Shown here: piece by piece, positions 21,886 to 35,300 of the stretch
How the letters are laid out: every line of letters starts with the position of its first letter
Numbering within the stretch: the stretch's first letter is position 1
Source: Nematostella vectensis
Taxonomy: Eukaryota > Cnidaria > Anthozoa > Actiniaria > Edwardsiidae
Reading direction: 5' to 3'
Assembly (NCBI RefSeq): GCF_932526225.1
Contig: NC_064040.1
Span: 13,368,856-13,432,855, forward strand
DNA length: 64,000 bases
Notes under the pieces: generated by a model
Seen by the model: only the letters and a program-made list of their open reading frames with translations
The model's database searches: none
What the model was told of the DNA's origin: nothing
Program-made: the position numbers and the translations under genes

Positions 21886-24800
21886 TGTTATTCTCAGAAC
21901 AGAAAACACAGTAAACTAGTAAAACGCGATATTTCCGAGTGGCTTGATCTTGCCGCCCTTCGCTTGATTTCTTTTCTCGTGGTAACAAATGTGAACACCC
22001 TATGCGTGAACTTCTAACAATTGATATGCGAAGTAAAGCGTCAAGACCTGTCGCTTAAAATGGCACTTCTTTCTATTGATTCCGGTAGATAGTACGACTC
22101 ATTATGGCTATAACGTTGATCCAGATCTGACAGGGAGGCAAACACACATCACCCAGCTTTTAGACCTTGTTGAATTTTATATAAAATTCCCATGGTCCCT
22201 CGGGGGGGACTATTGCCTTAGATTGCCGAGTGTAATTGATACTATTTAGTCAAAATTTTAGTCTTGTGGAAAGAAGAGAAAAATCCTCTTCTAGATGTTT
22301 TCAAATCTCGCTTAAACGCACTTACTACTCTAGCTAAATTAATTATCCATTTTTACTAAAAACGATAACTACGGCACGGGCCCATCTTGTCTCAGTTTGT
22401 TATCTATAAATGTAACTTTGGAGGATTAGTGTAATGGTGTTTATTCTTTTTAAAAAAAATGAGTGGGCTGAAAATACTCTTTAAACCGAACCGCGGTAAG
22501 CTCGTACAAAAACACTGTTTTTACGAGCATGTTAATGTTTTATGTTTAAAAACATTTAATGTTTTATTTCTAAAAACATTTTAATATTTAATGTTTTTGT
22601 ATAAAAGGTTAAAATGTAAGAGTCCAATATCAGACATGTCAGATACTAACTACACAACTGTAGGACAGCCATCACACAAGTCATCGAGTCAAACAAAGAA
22701 AATTCCTTTTTTTAGAAAGACAACAAACCCAGGATCGAACGGATTAAATTTTTGTTATTTCAAGACTAAGTATCCCCAAGGAAATCGATTACTACTGTGA
22801 AATAATAATTATTTTTTTTATGTTACATCAGAAAGTGCCGACTAATCAGCGGGTGTCCTGTGGCGCCGTTTTTGCCAATCTTTTTTTTTTTCTGGCAAAT
22901 TAGAACTATCTGCACGGATTTCTTTCAGTAAACTTGTACCTTACTTGTCGCGCCTTTTTTGTTATCCAAAAACATCGGGTAAAAAACATCAGTTGATGAT
23001 GTACAGAAAATGTCAGTTTGAATGTGCGTACGAGAAATCCCGAAAATTTTAATTATACAAATGGATACAGACCACTTGTAACAAAATTAAAATGGCGCAT
23101 TGCATTTTCGTTCGTTTGAATTTTTCAGTTAGTGTAGGCAACCTCTGTTTGTAGCGCTTGCAGAAAAGTTGATCCGTAAATATTCCATAATATATAGATT
23201 TAGGCACTGCCTAAAAGCGGAGCCAGCATGATTTTTTTTCAGCATACACATAAGTAGACCCCCCTCTCCCCTGCACTTCCATTATACATCATGTTCCATC
23301 ACCCACAAAAAGGCACCCTATGTGAAACATATAAAGATTGCATGTTCTACAAATACTGCTATTATTAGTTAAAGTGGTGTCCTCCCAATCCTCCCATGGA
23401 ATACCTAGAACAAAAATGTTAGTTAAGTTTTTATTGACATTACAAAGGATATCATTAATATAGAGGAAAAGCGAAGGGGTTGAGCTCTTAGTGTAATAAT
23501 ACTTGATAGATCACTGATACAGCAAAATCACACTATCGCAGTGGATTTGACGTAAAGGTACTCACTGCCTGCCTGTACTGCCCCAATTCCTTTTATTTTT
23601 TTTAAATTACCTCACTTAATTTTCCAGGATAGGGCTTTATAATTTTGTTTTTCTTGTGTAAAGTTTAAAAAATGCAAATATTGGAAAAAGCTCTATATCA
23701 ACCTTCTCTTTCATGCTTTAGAATGCAACCTTAATAAGGATGAAAATCACTCTAATATATCAAAACAATTATTCTATTATAAAGTTAAGAACCACATATA
23801 AGAACCTAGAATGATCCTATTAGCTAAGGGATCATAAAAGAGACCAGTTTTTTTTATAATTAACTTATCTACATCAATTGCTCTACCATAATTCATTGTC
23901 ATCATATCTTCATAAAAAGAGCAAGAGAGACTATTCATTAGGCCTAAATAGCCTAAATGTCACAAAACGCACATTATACAAGAACCTGTCAGACTAACTT
24001 GGGAAAAAACTAGGGTTTTTTTTTACTTTTTAACTCTGGTTCATTTCTTTAGAACAATTTTTCTATTTTTAAAATGTTATCTTTTTTGGTGACCTACATT
24101 AACTCAGCTTGTTTTCAGAATCTCTGGCTGAGATTCACCTGAGAAAGTTTGGAGAAAAGCATTTAAGAGAAAACTGAAAATTTCCTTACAAACAATACAA
24201 AATACTACAAAAACCTAGTTCATAAAACCTAAAACTGTCTCAATACTCTCAACTAAAACTTTCTTAAATAAAACCCATTACAGAAAACGAATATATGAAC
24301 TTTGCTGTTGCATAAAGCTCTATGATCTGATAAGCCAGATGTTGGAAGAGCTTTTATAGAAGAAGCTGTAGAGGGAAAAAACTATAGCTTTCAAGCAAAT
24401 TGCTCCTCTGCAAAAAAGCTGTCTTGGCTTTCTATGAAACCTAAATTTTACTTTGGGACCACTTTGGGGTACAAAATAGATAGATATGTGACATATGAGA
24501 AAACAAAAAGTTTTTTGTAAGAAAACATTGAGGTACCCAGGGTTATTCAAAATATTGTATGTGTTATAAAAACAAGGCATATTTTTAAGGTAATAACGGA
24601 TCCAAAAGGTCCTAGTAACCGCATGTGTAGCTATTTTTAGAATCAAACCAGAATTCCAGAATGGTCGATTTAAATTTCAAGTGTTTTTCAAATATATGTT
24701 GTTTTTCACAAATTATTAATACAAGGGTTTTAGGAGAAGAGCTCTCAATTTATTTTAGCATTGTTCATCTTTGTGAGAATTTGACCAATCATTCATTGAA

Positions 24801-25236
24801 ATGAATTAAAAATCACTTTTGGTTTTATTTCTAGTATTTCATAGCTGTCAACCCAACTTGCGCAGACGTCTTGTAAAATCGGGTGAAAAAAAGTAAATAT
24901 GTGAAGAAAAATAGAACAAGAGCATACCTGTCAACTCTCCCGCATAAGGCGGGAGTCTCAAGATTTTGGACCCCTTCTCCCGCTCTCTCGCGCTGAGCAC
25001 CAAATCTCGCGCTTTTTTAGCGATTTTTATCGCTTCCGAAAAATTATTCTATAGAAAAACATAATTTTGCCTATTTTCTATTAAAATATTTGAAAACAAT
25101 AATTTTCTCGCGTAGCGCAATTTGTTAAAACAACCTCGTAAGATCTATAAGTGGATTTGTTCGTGAGAGCTTTCTATACGGCAAACGCCTGCAAGGTTAA
25201 ACCCACCCCTTCCCCCCAAAGAATTTTCAAGCCTTT
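21886..25236. other. Intergenic, nothing recognised
   Basis: AT-rich. Around 22500-22610 the motif 'taaaaacattttaat' recurs as low-complexity sequence. At about 24940-25040 there is a block with an inner inverted pair (tctcccgc and gcgggag) of a type often seen in dispersed repeats, but only one copy is present here. No gene. Confidence 0.45.
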
Positions 25237-25489
25237 GCTGGCTGGCTGGCTGGATGGATGGATGGATGGATGGATGGATGGATGGATGGATGGATGGATG
25301 GATGGATGGATGGATGGATGGATGGATGGATGGATGGATGGATGGATGGATGGATGGATGGATGGATGGATGGATGGATGGCTGGCTGGCTGGCTGGCTG
25401 GATGGATGGATGGATGGATGGATGGATGGATGGCTGGATGGATGGATGGATGGATGGATGGATGGATGGATGGATGGATGGGTGGATGG
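25237..25489. repeat. GGAT/GGCT tetranucleotide microsatellite
   Basis: About 63 tetranucleotide units, mostly GGAT with clusters of GGCT at the left end and around 25381-25400, and one GGCT at about 25432-25435. All three forward frames stay open (Asp-Gly-Trp-Met repeats) purely because the unit contains no stop. Confidence 0.97.
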
Positions 25490-25817
25490 TAGCTTGTGAA
25501 AATGACGTCCCCTAGTTATAGACCATTTCTCTATACCTATGGGGCTCCGCGCGCGGCCGTAGGCCGCGCTGGCTCCGCTATAATTTTATTGCTTACGGTA
25601 TCAATTCTTGAGCTTGGAGTCTGACGTTAAGAGCGGGAACCCTGTGGCTGGTTGTATTGCAAGCGGTGCTAGGGAGAGCATTGTCAACCACAGGGAAACC
25701 GAAACAACACAGGAAACCCGAAAAGATCGCCAGGGGACTTATGGTATAACTAGAAAGACTACACAGGCAAGCTGCAGAAAAACTAGATGGTCTGCGTAGG
25801 CGTGATGTAGATAAGGA
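25490..25817. other. Intergenic with a short GC palindrome
   Basis: Around 25548-25570 a GC-rich inverted pair (gcgcggcc and ggccgcgc) surrounds 'gta'. Nothing else recognised. Confidence 0.4.
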
Positions 25818-25915
25818 ATAAATTAACACAAGGTTAAAAAGGTATAACGCCTCTGTGGAACGGAGTAGTTTCACAGAGGCGTTTAACATACCTTTTTAAC
25901 CTTGTGTTGATTTAT
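25818..25915. mobile_element. Foldback element with ~40-bp arms
   Basis: The left arm 25818-25857 (begins ataaattaacacaaggtt, ends cgcctctgtg) and right arm 25872-25915 are reverse complements with a few mismatches, separated by 14 bp. Nearly the whole element is one hairpin. No coding capacity. Confidence 0.75.
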
Positions 25916-25942
25916 ACCTCGCAAGGGGACTAGGCTTGTCAA

Positions 25943-26022
25943 GCTTGGTTTTCTTGCGCTTGCGCTTATGTTTGACCGATTCTCAATTGTGTTGCGCTTC
26001 CGTTTGCATTTGCATCCCAGTG
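25943..26022 (+). repeat. Partial copy of the MITE at 39445-39579
   Basis: Shares cttgcgctt, 'tgtgttgcgcttccgtttgc' and the terminal 'agtgaga' with the right half of the element at 39445-39579. Only the right half is present. Confidence 0.6.
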
Positions 26023-29003
26023 AGAACAGTTTTTATGGATGAGAAGAAAACACCAGGAAAAAAAAAGAAAACGTTCTTAAAAAGAAAACGCCAGAAAAGC
26101 CGAAACCTGCTTAAGTCAAATAGCTAAGAGAAGGCTTTATTTTGCAGCTAATGGGTTTGATTTTCCATCAAATGCTAAAACCCTGACTCCCCAGTAATAG
26201 GATTTCAAGGGAATCAAGTTTTTTTTATGGCGCCCGGCGGTTATCCAACGTCGACATTGAATTAACCTACAATGTTAATGTGCACTTAATTGGCAATTCA
26301 TATGACTAGAGAATATTTCTTATCTCTAAGCCTGTAGCCTTACATCGTGGGATGAGAAGCTGATGAAGTCTCTGGTAGAGGCCATCCCCCCCCCCCCCCC
26401 CCCCTTACGCTTTTTGGCCAAATTTCAAGTACACTTTTTTCGGCGAAGACTTGGCCGTGATCGCTTAGAGGTTTAGACGATTAAGAAACGCTTAAATTTT
26501 GCTCGGGAGTCCGGTGAATGGCGGGAGAATCAGGGGAAGAGCTAAGTATTAAGAGAGCTGTTGAGCATTGTTGAGCTTGAACATACAGACGTGAAAGGGC
26601 TCAAATTTTGAAATTCTTTTAGGGTTTCGTGAATCTCGCACAATGCGTCGATTAGTTTGTTTTTTAACATTCTGTTTGTGGTTGATCTATACCGCAATTA
26701 AATCATAATCAATCAAGACAACTCAAACGTGTTTCAGATAAGGAATCTAGTGTAGTACAATGTGTGGAAGACGACACCGCATTAAAGCATTACACCAGTA
26801 CACCAAACTTTGAAATGATGTGGTAATTATTTGTAGACTGATTGGATTCCTTTTTATAGGAACGGTCGTGAAGTCTATACAGGGGTGATAAAGAGTCAAC
26901 AGCAGAGTATTTTTATTTTTAACTTATTGTAATGATCTTGCAAATGATAGCATTGTAGAATGTCGGCAGTGTCTACACCTATTTCAATAAAGGATGTCAG
27001 CGCAATCGGCTAATGGTATTTGCCGAATGGTAGTTCAAGGTGTTTATGGGTAGTAATTATTTGTAAAAATAAAGGTGATAAATAAACTGAAGCAATGTCA
27101 GAACTATATACTACATAAAATTAAATGGATAGACGTATGTTTATTTATATTTTTTTCTGAATTTGGAACAGATATTTTGTGATCCATGGGTCCTTTCGGC
27201 CGTAGAACTGCCATGAATTTGTCGATCGCCATCTGCCTTTTGCACTGACAACGATTTTTGAAAAAGTTGTATGTCTAAATAATTTTCTATATAAGTTTGT
27301 CGATCACGAGATCGCTCATGACGATATTACCCAGACAAGATCGTTTACTCTTTATTTTCAAGAGCATTCTCTCATTATTTAGAAAAAAACTTCGAGGTTT
27401 ATTGCCATGACGGTACTTGAGAAGTACAAAAAGATTTGTCATTCCTAGCTACGAAGAACCAGGGACAGATGGCACAACAAGACGCCCAGAATTCAATTGC
27501 AAGTCATTCCCAATCAAATTAAAATAGGACTAAAACAGTATAACTTTAATTCAACAATTCGTCAAGAAACCATACACACACTGAGTGCCTCCCTTTTGGG
27601 GTATCTTTAAAACTCACTTTATCAATTGCAGCATTCTAGAACGAATGATCTCGATGCGGGGATTCTAAAGAATCAAGTTACATGCAATGCAGTGTCCATG
27701 CTTGCACTTTATGAGTAGCCTTGGTCTCTTGTCAAATGCTTTGCCAGAAATGCTTCTAGACCTGGAAGAGAAACGTTTTACAGCCGCAGGACATACAAGA
27801 ACATATCCGTAGCAGGCCTTTTATTATTGGGGGGGGGGGGGGGGGGGGGAGGGGGGGCACGATACAGAAACATTAAGAAAACAATGGGGGCACAGCCACG
27901 CCCGTACTGGTAATAATTTTAGAAAATATTGGGGGGAGGGGCACGTGTGTTCAGGTAGGCTAGGCTCATGGGGACCTTAAAGCCCGTCAATCCGACTCAG
28001 CGTGGTTCCATATGCCATGAAACTCTATGCAAATGAGATTTTCATCTCAGTAGTGAATTTTAATCCGCTTGAATCAGGGTAAATTCCAATCCATTCTTTA
28101 ACTAAAACAGCTCAATTGTATTATCAAAGTATCAAGTAATACAGGAAAATTTGTATTTTAACAAAATGATAAAAGTTTTGAGCAAAACAAAACAAAACAA
28201 CATTGCCACGCAAGTTGCATCTACCGACTTTAAACAAGAACGACAACGATGGCTCAAGGGCAACGATACCGTACGCGTTCGAGCTTGGCGTTCAATTCCA
28301 AACTTGTGCCGATGGAATAAGCCAAACTTTAAACAGCCTCTGCCAGCCGCCATTTTGTCACCTTAGTAATTACCAAGCCTGAAAAAGCATCGAATTCCAA
28401 AGGCTGACATGGGGAAGCCAATGCGATATTTTCAATTGAATTTGGTGAATAAAGTTTTAAACTTTGTTTTTGGATGGTTATTTCGAGGTTTTAATCAATA
28501 ACAAAGGTGTGGCTGACAAGAGCTCATTAAGGTAAAAAACAGATGAAAATAAGAGACATTTTGAATGAAGGAAATTATTTCTACCATAGAAAAGTTAAAA
28601 ATACAAACATCCGCGTCCTCAGTTGACCGTGGAGCAAGTTTTTGCGTGATTGAGTTGGTGCAAAATGGCTTATATGTATCGGGCAGAGAAGGCGCTAGCA
28701 TGAAATTTTCAATCCAGTTTCATTATTTTTTTTGCCATTGTCGATTACGTTGTCGTCGTCGGATGCTTAAAGTCCCTATTGTCAACTATTGTTTCAATTG
28801 GCTGTACCGATCCATGAACGCAGTCCTACTCTCATCTCTATGAATACATTTTATCGCGTTTAAACTGATTTTATTCGGACTTTATTTTCCTAGATTAAGG
28901 AATCTTTGAAGCTCTCACACATTGAAGGCAAAACCCCAGTATTGTTAGATATTTTGCTACACTTAAGTTTAGATTTGATCATTCTTGGCTTAACAACAGT
29001 TTG
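26023..29003. other. Intergenic
   Basis: Holds a poly-C run (26386-26404) and a poly-G run (27829-27857). A minus-strand frame at 28353 starts with MAAGRGC and has a possible donor downstream, but no domain or partner exon, so it is not called. Nothing else supportable. Confidence 0.45.
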
Positions 29004-29009
29004 TTTATT
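29004..29009 (-). terminator. Polyadenylation signal of the expansin/chitin-binding gene
   Basis: AATAAA on the minus strand, 32 bp past the stop codon of the last exon (29041-29043). Confidence 0.6.
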
Positions 29010-29040
29010 TTCCATCACCGCTCTTTAAAATAAGCAAGTG

Positions 29041-29336
29041 TTAATGAGCGGGGCGCTTTTCTCGCTTTGCAATCTTGAAGAACTCTTTCATTCTCTCTGC
29101 CATGTGGGACGGCTCCTGTGCATTTTCCACAAGCTTGCTTTTGCGTCCTACCTTTTTTGGCTTGGTGTACCGCTGGTCAGGTTGTTCGCAGATCTTCTCC
29201 TTGGGATTGAACACCAGGCCCTTGGCGCACTCTCGCTCTTCCCTCACGCCGTTGTAGCAGATGACGAATTTGCTCGGGTTTTTCTCGTCGGCGTATACTC
29301 CGCTTGTCTTGACTTTGCAGAAATTTGAGGACAAAG
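29041..29336 (-). CDS. Exon 10: C-terminal reduced chitin-binding domain
   Basis: Phase-1 acceptor (ccttcgagcag). The domain runs FCKVKTSGVYADEKNP...CEQP and aligns with exon 7's FCAGKTDGTYADPKDC domain. It has only four of the six cysteines: the second (DC in exon 7, SK here) and the sixth are absent, and these two pair with each other in the family. A basic tail follows, ending before TAA at 29041. The missing disulfide may alter stability; the fold is otherwise well preserved. Confidence 0.8.
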
Positions 29337-32300
29337 CTGCTCGAAGGCAAAAACTCAATTATTACCTTTTTATAAATAGTGTGTAGTAAAAGCCTGTAAT
29401 AATGATCAACTTGCTTAGACAAGGGCGGATTTTATATTCCCTGTTACAGATTAAATAAGATCAATGTGTGCAAGTGATAAGACAGAACGCCTAACCTTTT
29501 TTTTTCTAGAGGGAATGATACCTGATAACTGCCTAGTGATGGTCCTACATGTCCCTCCACCCTGATGCCTGCCTAGTGATGGTCCTACATGTCCCTCCAC
29601 CCTGATGCCTGCCTAGTGATGATCCTACATGTCCCTCCACCCTGATGCCTGCCTAGTGATGGTCCTACATGTCCCTCCATCCTGATGCCTGCCTAGTGAT
29701 GGTCCTAGATGTCCCTCCTTCCTGATACCTGCCTAGTGATGGTCCTACATGTCCCTCCACCCTGATGCCTGCCTAGTAATGGTCCTACATGTCCCTCCAC
29801 CCTAATGCCTGCCTAGTGATGGTCCTACATGTCCCTCCACCCTGATGCCTGCCTAGTGATGATCCTACATGTCCATCCACCCTGATGCCTGTCTTTTGAT
29901 GGCCCTACATTTCCCTCCACCCTGATGCATGCCTAGTGATGGTCCTACATGTCCCTCCACCCTGATGCCTGCCTAGTGATGGTCCTACATGTCCCTCCAT
30001 CCTGATGCCTGCCTAGTGATGGTCCTACTTGTCCCTCCACCCTGATGCCTGCCTAGTGATGGTCCTACATGTCCCTCAACCCTGATGCCTGCCTAGTGAT
30101 GGTCCTAGATGTCCCTCCATCCTGATGCCTGCCTAGTGATGGTCCTACATGTCCCTCCTTCCTGATGCCTGCCTAGTGATGGTCCTACATGTCCCTCCAC
30201 CCTGATGCCTGCCTAGTGATGGTCCTACATGTCCCTCAACCCTGATGCCTGCCTAGTGATGGTCCTAGATGTCCCTCCATCCTGATGCCTGCCTAGTGAT
30301 GGTCCTACATGTCCCTCCTTCCTGATGCCTGCCTAGTAATGGTCCTACATGTCCCTCCACCCTGAGGCCTGCCTAGTGACGGTCCTACATGTCCCTCCAC
30401 CCTAATGCCTGCCTAGTAATGGTCCTACATGTCTCTCCACCCTAATGCCTGCCTAGTAATGGTCCTACATGTCCCTCCACCCTAATGCCTGCCTAGTAAT
30501 GGTCCTACATGTCCCTCCACCCTAATGCCTGCCTAGTGATGGTCCTACATGTCCCTCCACTTTAATGCCTGCCTAGTGATGGTCCTACATGTCCCTCCAC
30601 CCTGATGCCTGCCTAGTGATGGTCCTACATGTCCCTTCTTCCTGATGCCTGCCTAGTGATGGTCCTACATGTCCCTCCACCCTGATGCCTGCCTAGTGAT
30701 GGTCCTACATGTCCCTCAACCCTGATGCCTGCCTAGTGATGGTCCTAGATGTCCCTCCATCCTGATGCCTGCCTAGTGATGGTCCTACATGTCCCTCCTT
30801 CCTGATGCCTGCCTAGTAATGGTCCTACATGTCCCTCCACCCTGAAACCTGCCTAGTGATGGTCCTACATGTCCCTCCACCCTAATGCCTGCCTAGTAAT
30901 GGTCCTACATGTCTCTCCACCCTGAGGCCTGCCTAGTGATGGTCCTACATGTCCCTCCACTTTAATGCCTGCCCAGTGATGGTCCTACATGTCCCTCCAC
31001 CCTGATGCCTGCCTAGTGATGATCCTACATGTCCCTCCACCCTGATGCCTGCCTAGTGATGGTCCTACATGTCCCTGCACCCTGATGCCTGCCTAGTGAT
31101 GGTCCTACATGTCCCTCCACCCTGATGCCTGCCTAGTGATGGTCCTACATGTCCCTCCACCCTGATGCCTGCCTAGTGATGGTTCTACATGTCCCTCCAC
31201 CCTGATGCCTGCCTAGTGATGGTCCTACATGTCCCCCCACCCTGATGCCTACCTAGTGATGGTCCTACATGTCCCTCCACCCTTATACCTGCCTAGTGAT
31301 GGTCCTACATGTCCCTCCACCCTAATGCCTGCCTAGTAATGGTCCTACATGTCCCTCCATCCTGATGCCTGCCTAGTGATGGTCCTACATGTCCCTTCAC
31401 TCTAATGCCTGCTTAGTGATGGTCCTACATGTCCCTCCACCCTAATGCCTGCCTAGTGATGGTCCTACATGTCCCTCCATCCTGATGCCTGCCTAGTGAT
31501 GGTCCTACATGTCCCTCCACCCTAATGCCTGCCTAGTGATGGTCCTACATGTCCCTCCATCCTGATGCCTGCCTAGTGATGATCCTACATGTCCCTCCAC
31601 CCTGATGCCTGCCTAGTGATGGTCCTCTATGTCCCTCCACCCTGATGCCTGCCTAGTAATGGTCCTACATGTCCCTCCATCCTGATGCCTGCCTAGTGAT
31701 GGTCCTACATGTCCCTCCACCCTAATGCCTGCCTAGTGATGGTCCTACATGTCCCTTCACCCTGATGCCTGCCTAGTGATGGTTCTACATGTCCCTCCAT
31801 CCTGATGCCTGCCTAAAGATGGTCCTACATGTCCCTCCACCCTAATGCCTGCCTAGTGGTGGTCCTACATGTCCCTCCATCCTGATGCCTACCTAGTGAT
31901 GATCCTACATGTCCCTCCACCCTGATGCCTGCCTAGTGATGGTCCTACATTTCCCTCCACCCTGATGCCTGCCTGGTGATGGTCCTACATGTCCCTCCAC
32001 CCTGATGCCTGCCTAGTGATGGTCCTACATGTCCCTCCATCCTGATGCCTGCCTATTAATGGTCCTACATGTCCCTCCACCCTGAGGCCTGCCTAGTAAT
32101 GGTCCTACATGTCCCAACACCCTGATGCCTACAAGCTCTATATGTTATGTAGCTTAATTATGTGACAGCTCAAGTATACAGTAGCTTACTGTACACGCTG
32201 TATACTCCATGGAAGTATTTCACTTTTCATTCGTTATTTACCTTGTCCATTGTTATTCGTTGCAGGCTCGCTAGATAATTTTGTATTTGATGGCATGTCC

Positions 32301-35300
32301 TTTTCCTTGACTTTGGAAGCTTCGCTTAAACTCTTGTCTTTTTGTTTGCCATTGGATGCCTCGCTTTTATCCATGACTTCTTGCTTGTTTTTGGCTGCAT
32401 CGCTAGCTGCCATGTTCTTTTGCTTGGGTTCCTCGCTTGAATCTGGGGTCTTGGTGCTTATGTCACCAAGGATACGGAGATCTCCCGGAGGCATTTTTTG
32501 TACTTCACCACTGCCTGAAAAGGGGGCAAAAGGGGGCCATCAGTAACGACTGAAGCAAAGACTTTGCCGCATCTGTTTTTATATTTAACATAAAATTCGA
32601 CACTTTAGTAGAGAGTTGCCTTATATTCCGATATAATTACTCTTATCAGTATTATCTTATCTTATAAGCCTTTGAGTATAATATTATTATGGTATTCGTC
32701 CAATCGGAATACTCATCATTTGGAAAATTATTTGATGTTTGTTTTTTGTTATTGTCTAATAATTATCGTAAAGTGTACATACCGGACCCTTGTTCTGTCT
32801 TGACCATGTCCGCTTGCTTGTCCGATTCTCCACTACTCTCCTCACTTTTCCCTTCCGCCATTTCCTTCATTGCCTTCTCTTGCGCCTCCATAAACTTCTG
32901 CTTGAACATGTCGTTCATCATCGCCATTGGATTCATTTGCTGCTGCGACCCTTGGTTTCCGCTCATTCCGTTCATTTGCTGCATTCCCGCCATCTGGGCC
33001 ATTCCTCCATTTCCATCATTCATCATCGCACCTCCATTTCCCATCATGCCTCCTCCATTACCCATCATGCCTCCGTTTCCCATCATGCCTCCGTTTCCCA
33101 TCATGCCTCCGTTCATCTGATTCATCATGCCCATCGGTCTCATTCTCATACGTCCCATTCCCATTCCACCCATCCCACCATGCATCGGCATGTACCCCCC
33201 TTCCCCCATGTAATCATCATAGTCATTGTCCATCCCACCCATAGAGTCCGCCATAGGGTTACCCATGTATCCCCCGTCGGGCATGTAATTTGAGACACTC
33301 GCACCCTTTGTTTTGACAGCCTGACTTGGATGGCCAATTGCAGGGTGGGTGTTTAGTTTTGGGGGCGGGGCCTGCTGCGGGGCAGGATTGGTGTTGTCGC
33401 CAAGTACAGCCTCTGCTTCACCTTGGACGTCACTCTCATCATCCTTGGTGACTTTCGGGACTCCATTGATTGTCTGTTCCATTTCCTGGAATTTAAAGGT
33501 ACTCCATAAGAAACTCATTTGTTTGTTTATAATTGGTCTTTAAAGAAACCAAAGGAAGCCTAAGGATAACAAGCCAAAAGTGTCTGACTAAGATGAAAAT
33601 TATTTTAATCAAAAGTTGCTTTATGAAAAACCTGTCTGATGTCCTGATTGACACATAAGTGTTTTATTCCAGTGTTTGTGTTTTGTAAGTCTGCTTTGTG
33701 CGTAAACATAATATCAAGATTCCAATACCTTTGGGTGCTTCTCGTTGCCAAAAGCAGGATTAAATAACTCGTTCTGGACGGCACCGTTGTCCATCAACTT
33801 GTTATCGTTGTCAAGCAGGTGACTTGCGTCGTCCTCGGATATCATCGGTGAGCTTGTTTTTATGTTGCCGTTGCTGTCAAACGCCTCACTGCCTCTCATC
33901 GGCAAAGTATCCTGGTATCCATATCTGCTGTCCATTCCGTTAAACTGACGGATGAAGTTCCTTGGCGATTTGATAAGCATCTCAACTGACTCAGTGCTTG
34001 GTGTTTGGCCATCTGAAGAGCTGCCTTTATTGTGCTCATCTTCTTTCTTCCCCTGAGAGCTGAGAGTGATAGTAGTTTCACTGCTCGCGCTGCTAGTTCC
34101 CCCAGCAGATGAGCCTGACACATTAGATGTGCTTGTAGACTGAGTGTTGCCGCTTTCTGATGTGACTTGAGTGTTTGTTGTTGTACTTTGTGGCTCTGCA
34201 TCGTCTACACTCTTGGCCAAGTTGGCTTGACCATTTGCTACGCTTGCATCTTCGGCTTTTGTAGCTTCTTTTGCATAGTTTTGCGATGAACTTTGGTCGC
34301 CTGCGTTTCCTTGTTGAGCTACGGGTGTTACCTTGCTTCCATCTGTCTTAGATAAGCCATTTTGTTCATTATCCCCTTCTTTGTGGGTGTTTACTGGTGC
34401 AGAAGGCACAACGCTAGGCTCACTGTTAGCGACAGTTTTTCCGCCATCCTTGTTTTCTATCTCTGTTATCGGTGACCCAACTCCTATTAAGGTAATTTCA
34501 GGTCTATTGGAGTTATCTTTATTCTTGTCATCTTTCGGTGCACTTTCTGTCTTTGAATCACTGTTTGCCTTCCCTTTATCCTTCACTTGCTGTGATTCCT
34601 GTTTTCCAGACTCCTCTGGTGCGGCTTTTCCTTCAGCGCTAGCCGAAGGCTTCTCGATTGAGCCGCTGCTTGTACCACCTTCTGCAGGAAGAACTTGAAG
34701 GGAAGCAGAACTGTTTTCGGTTGAACTATCTTTTCCTTTCTCTGAAGGGCCGCCATCAACAGAGCTTCCCTTCTGACCTGCCGTTAGGTTATCAGCTTTT
34801 GCTGAATTGCTTTCCTGGCTGTTTCCTTCTCCATTCTCTGACTCGGTCATTATCTTAAAGTCTTGTTTGTTCTTCCCAGAGCCTTTTGAGCCAGTACCCG
34901 CGTCTCCTTTTCCTTCTGAGTTTCCCTGCGTTTGATTTTCTGCCTTTTCGGGCTGACTTTCTTGACTTGTTGACGTTCCAGTTTTTTCAGCACCAGACGA
35001 GGTCTTTTCCCCACTGTCTGCTCCCTGGGTGTGATCAGGAGGATGGGATTCATGGTGCTGAGGGCTGTTGAGAGAGGTGTTCCCACTGCCACCATCAGCA
35101 CCTTGGGTGTGATCCGGGGGATGGGACTCATGATCTTGTGGAGTATTGAGAGGAGTCTTATCACCATGTTCTAACCCCTGGCCGTGGTCATGGTCATCTG
35201 GGGCGTGGGGCATGGGGTGTTGAGGGGTGCTTAGCTGCTCTACCTTATTGCTGTCTTCTCCTTGGTGATCAGGGTGTTCTTCATTGTGTTGAGGGCTGCT

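Noticed and set aside
25151-25515. Three overlapping frames of Trp-Met-Asp-Gly repeats
   Set aside because: All arise from a GGAT microsatellite, which has no stop in any forward frame; there is no signal, intron or other coding evidence.
28132-28353. Minus-strand frame starting MAAGRGC with a possible donor
   Set aside because: No partner exon, domain or polyadenylation signal could be matched; it could be a first exon but is not supportable.
29521-32130. CRISPR-like regular array
   Set aside because: Units are contiguous with no unique spacers, and the setting is an intron of a eukaryotic gene; it is a minisatellite.
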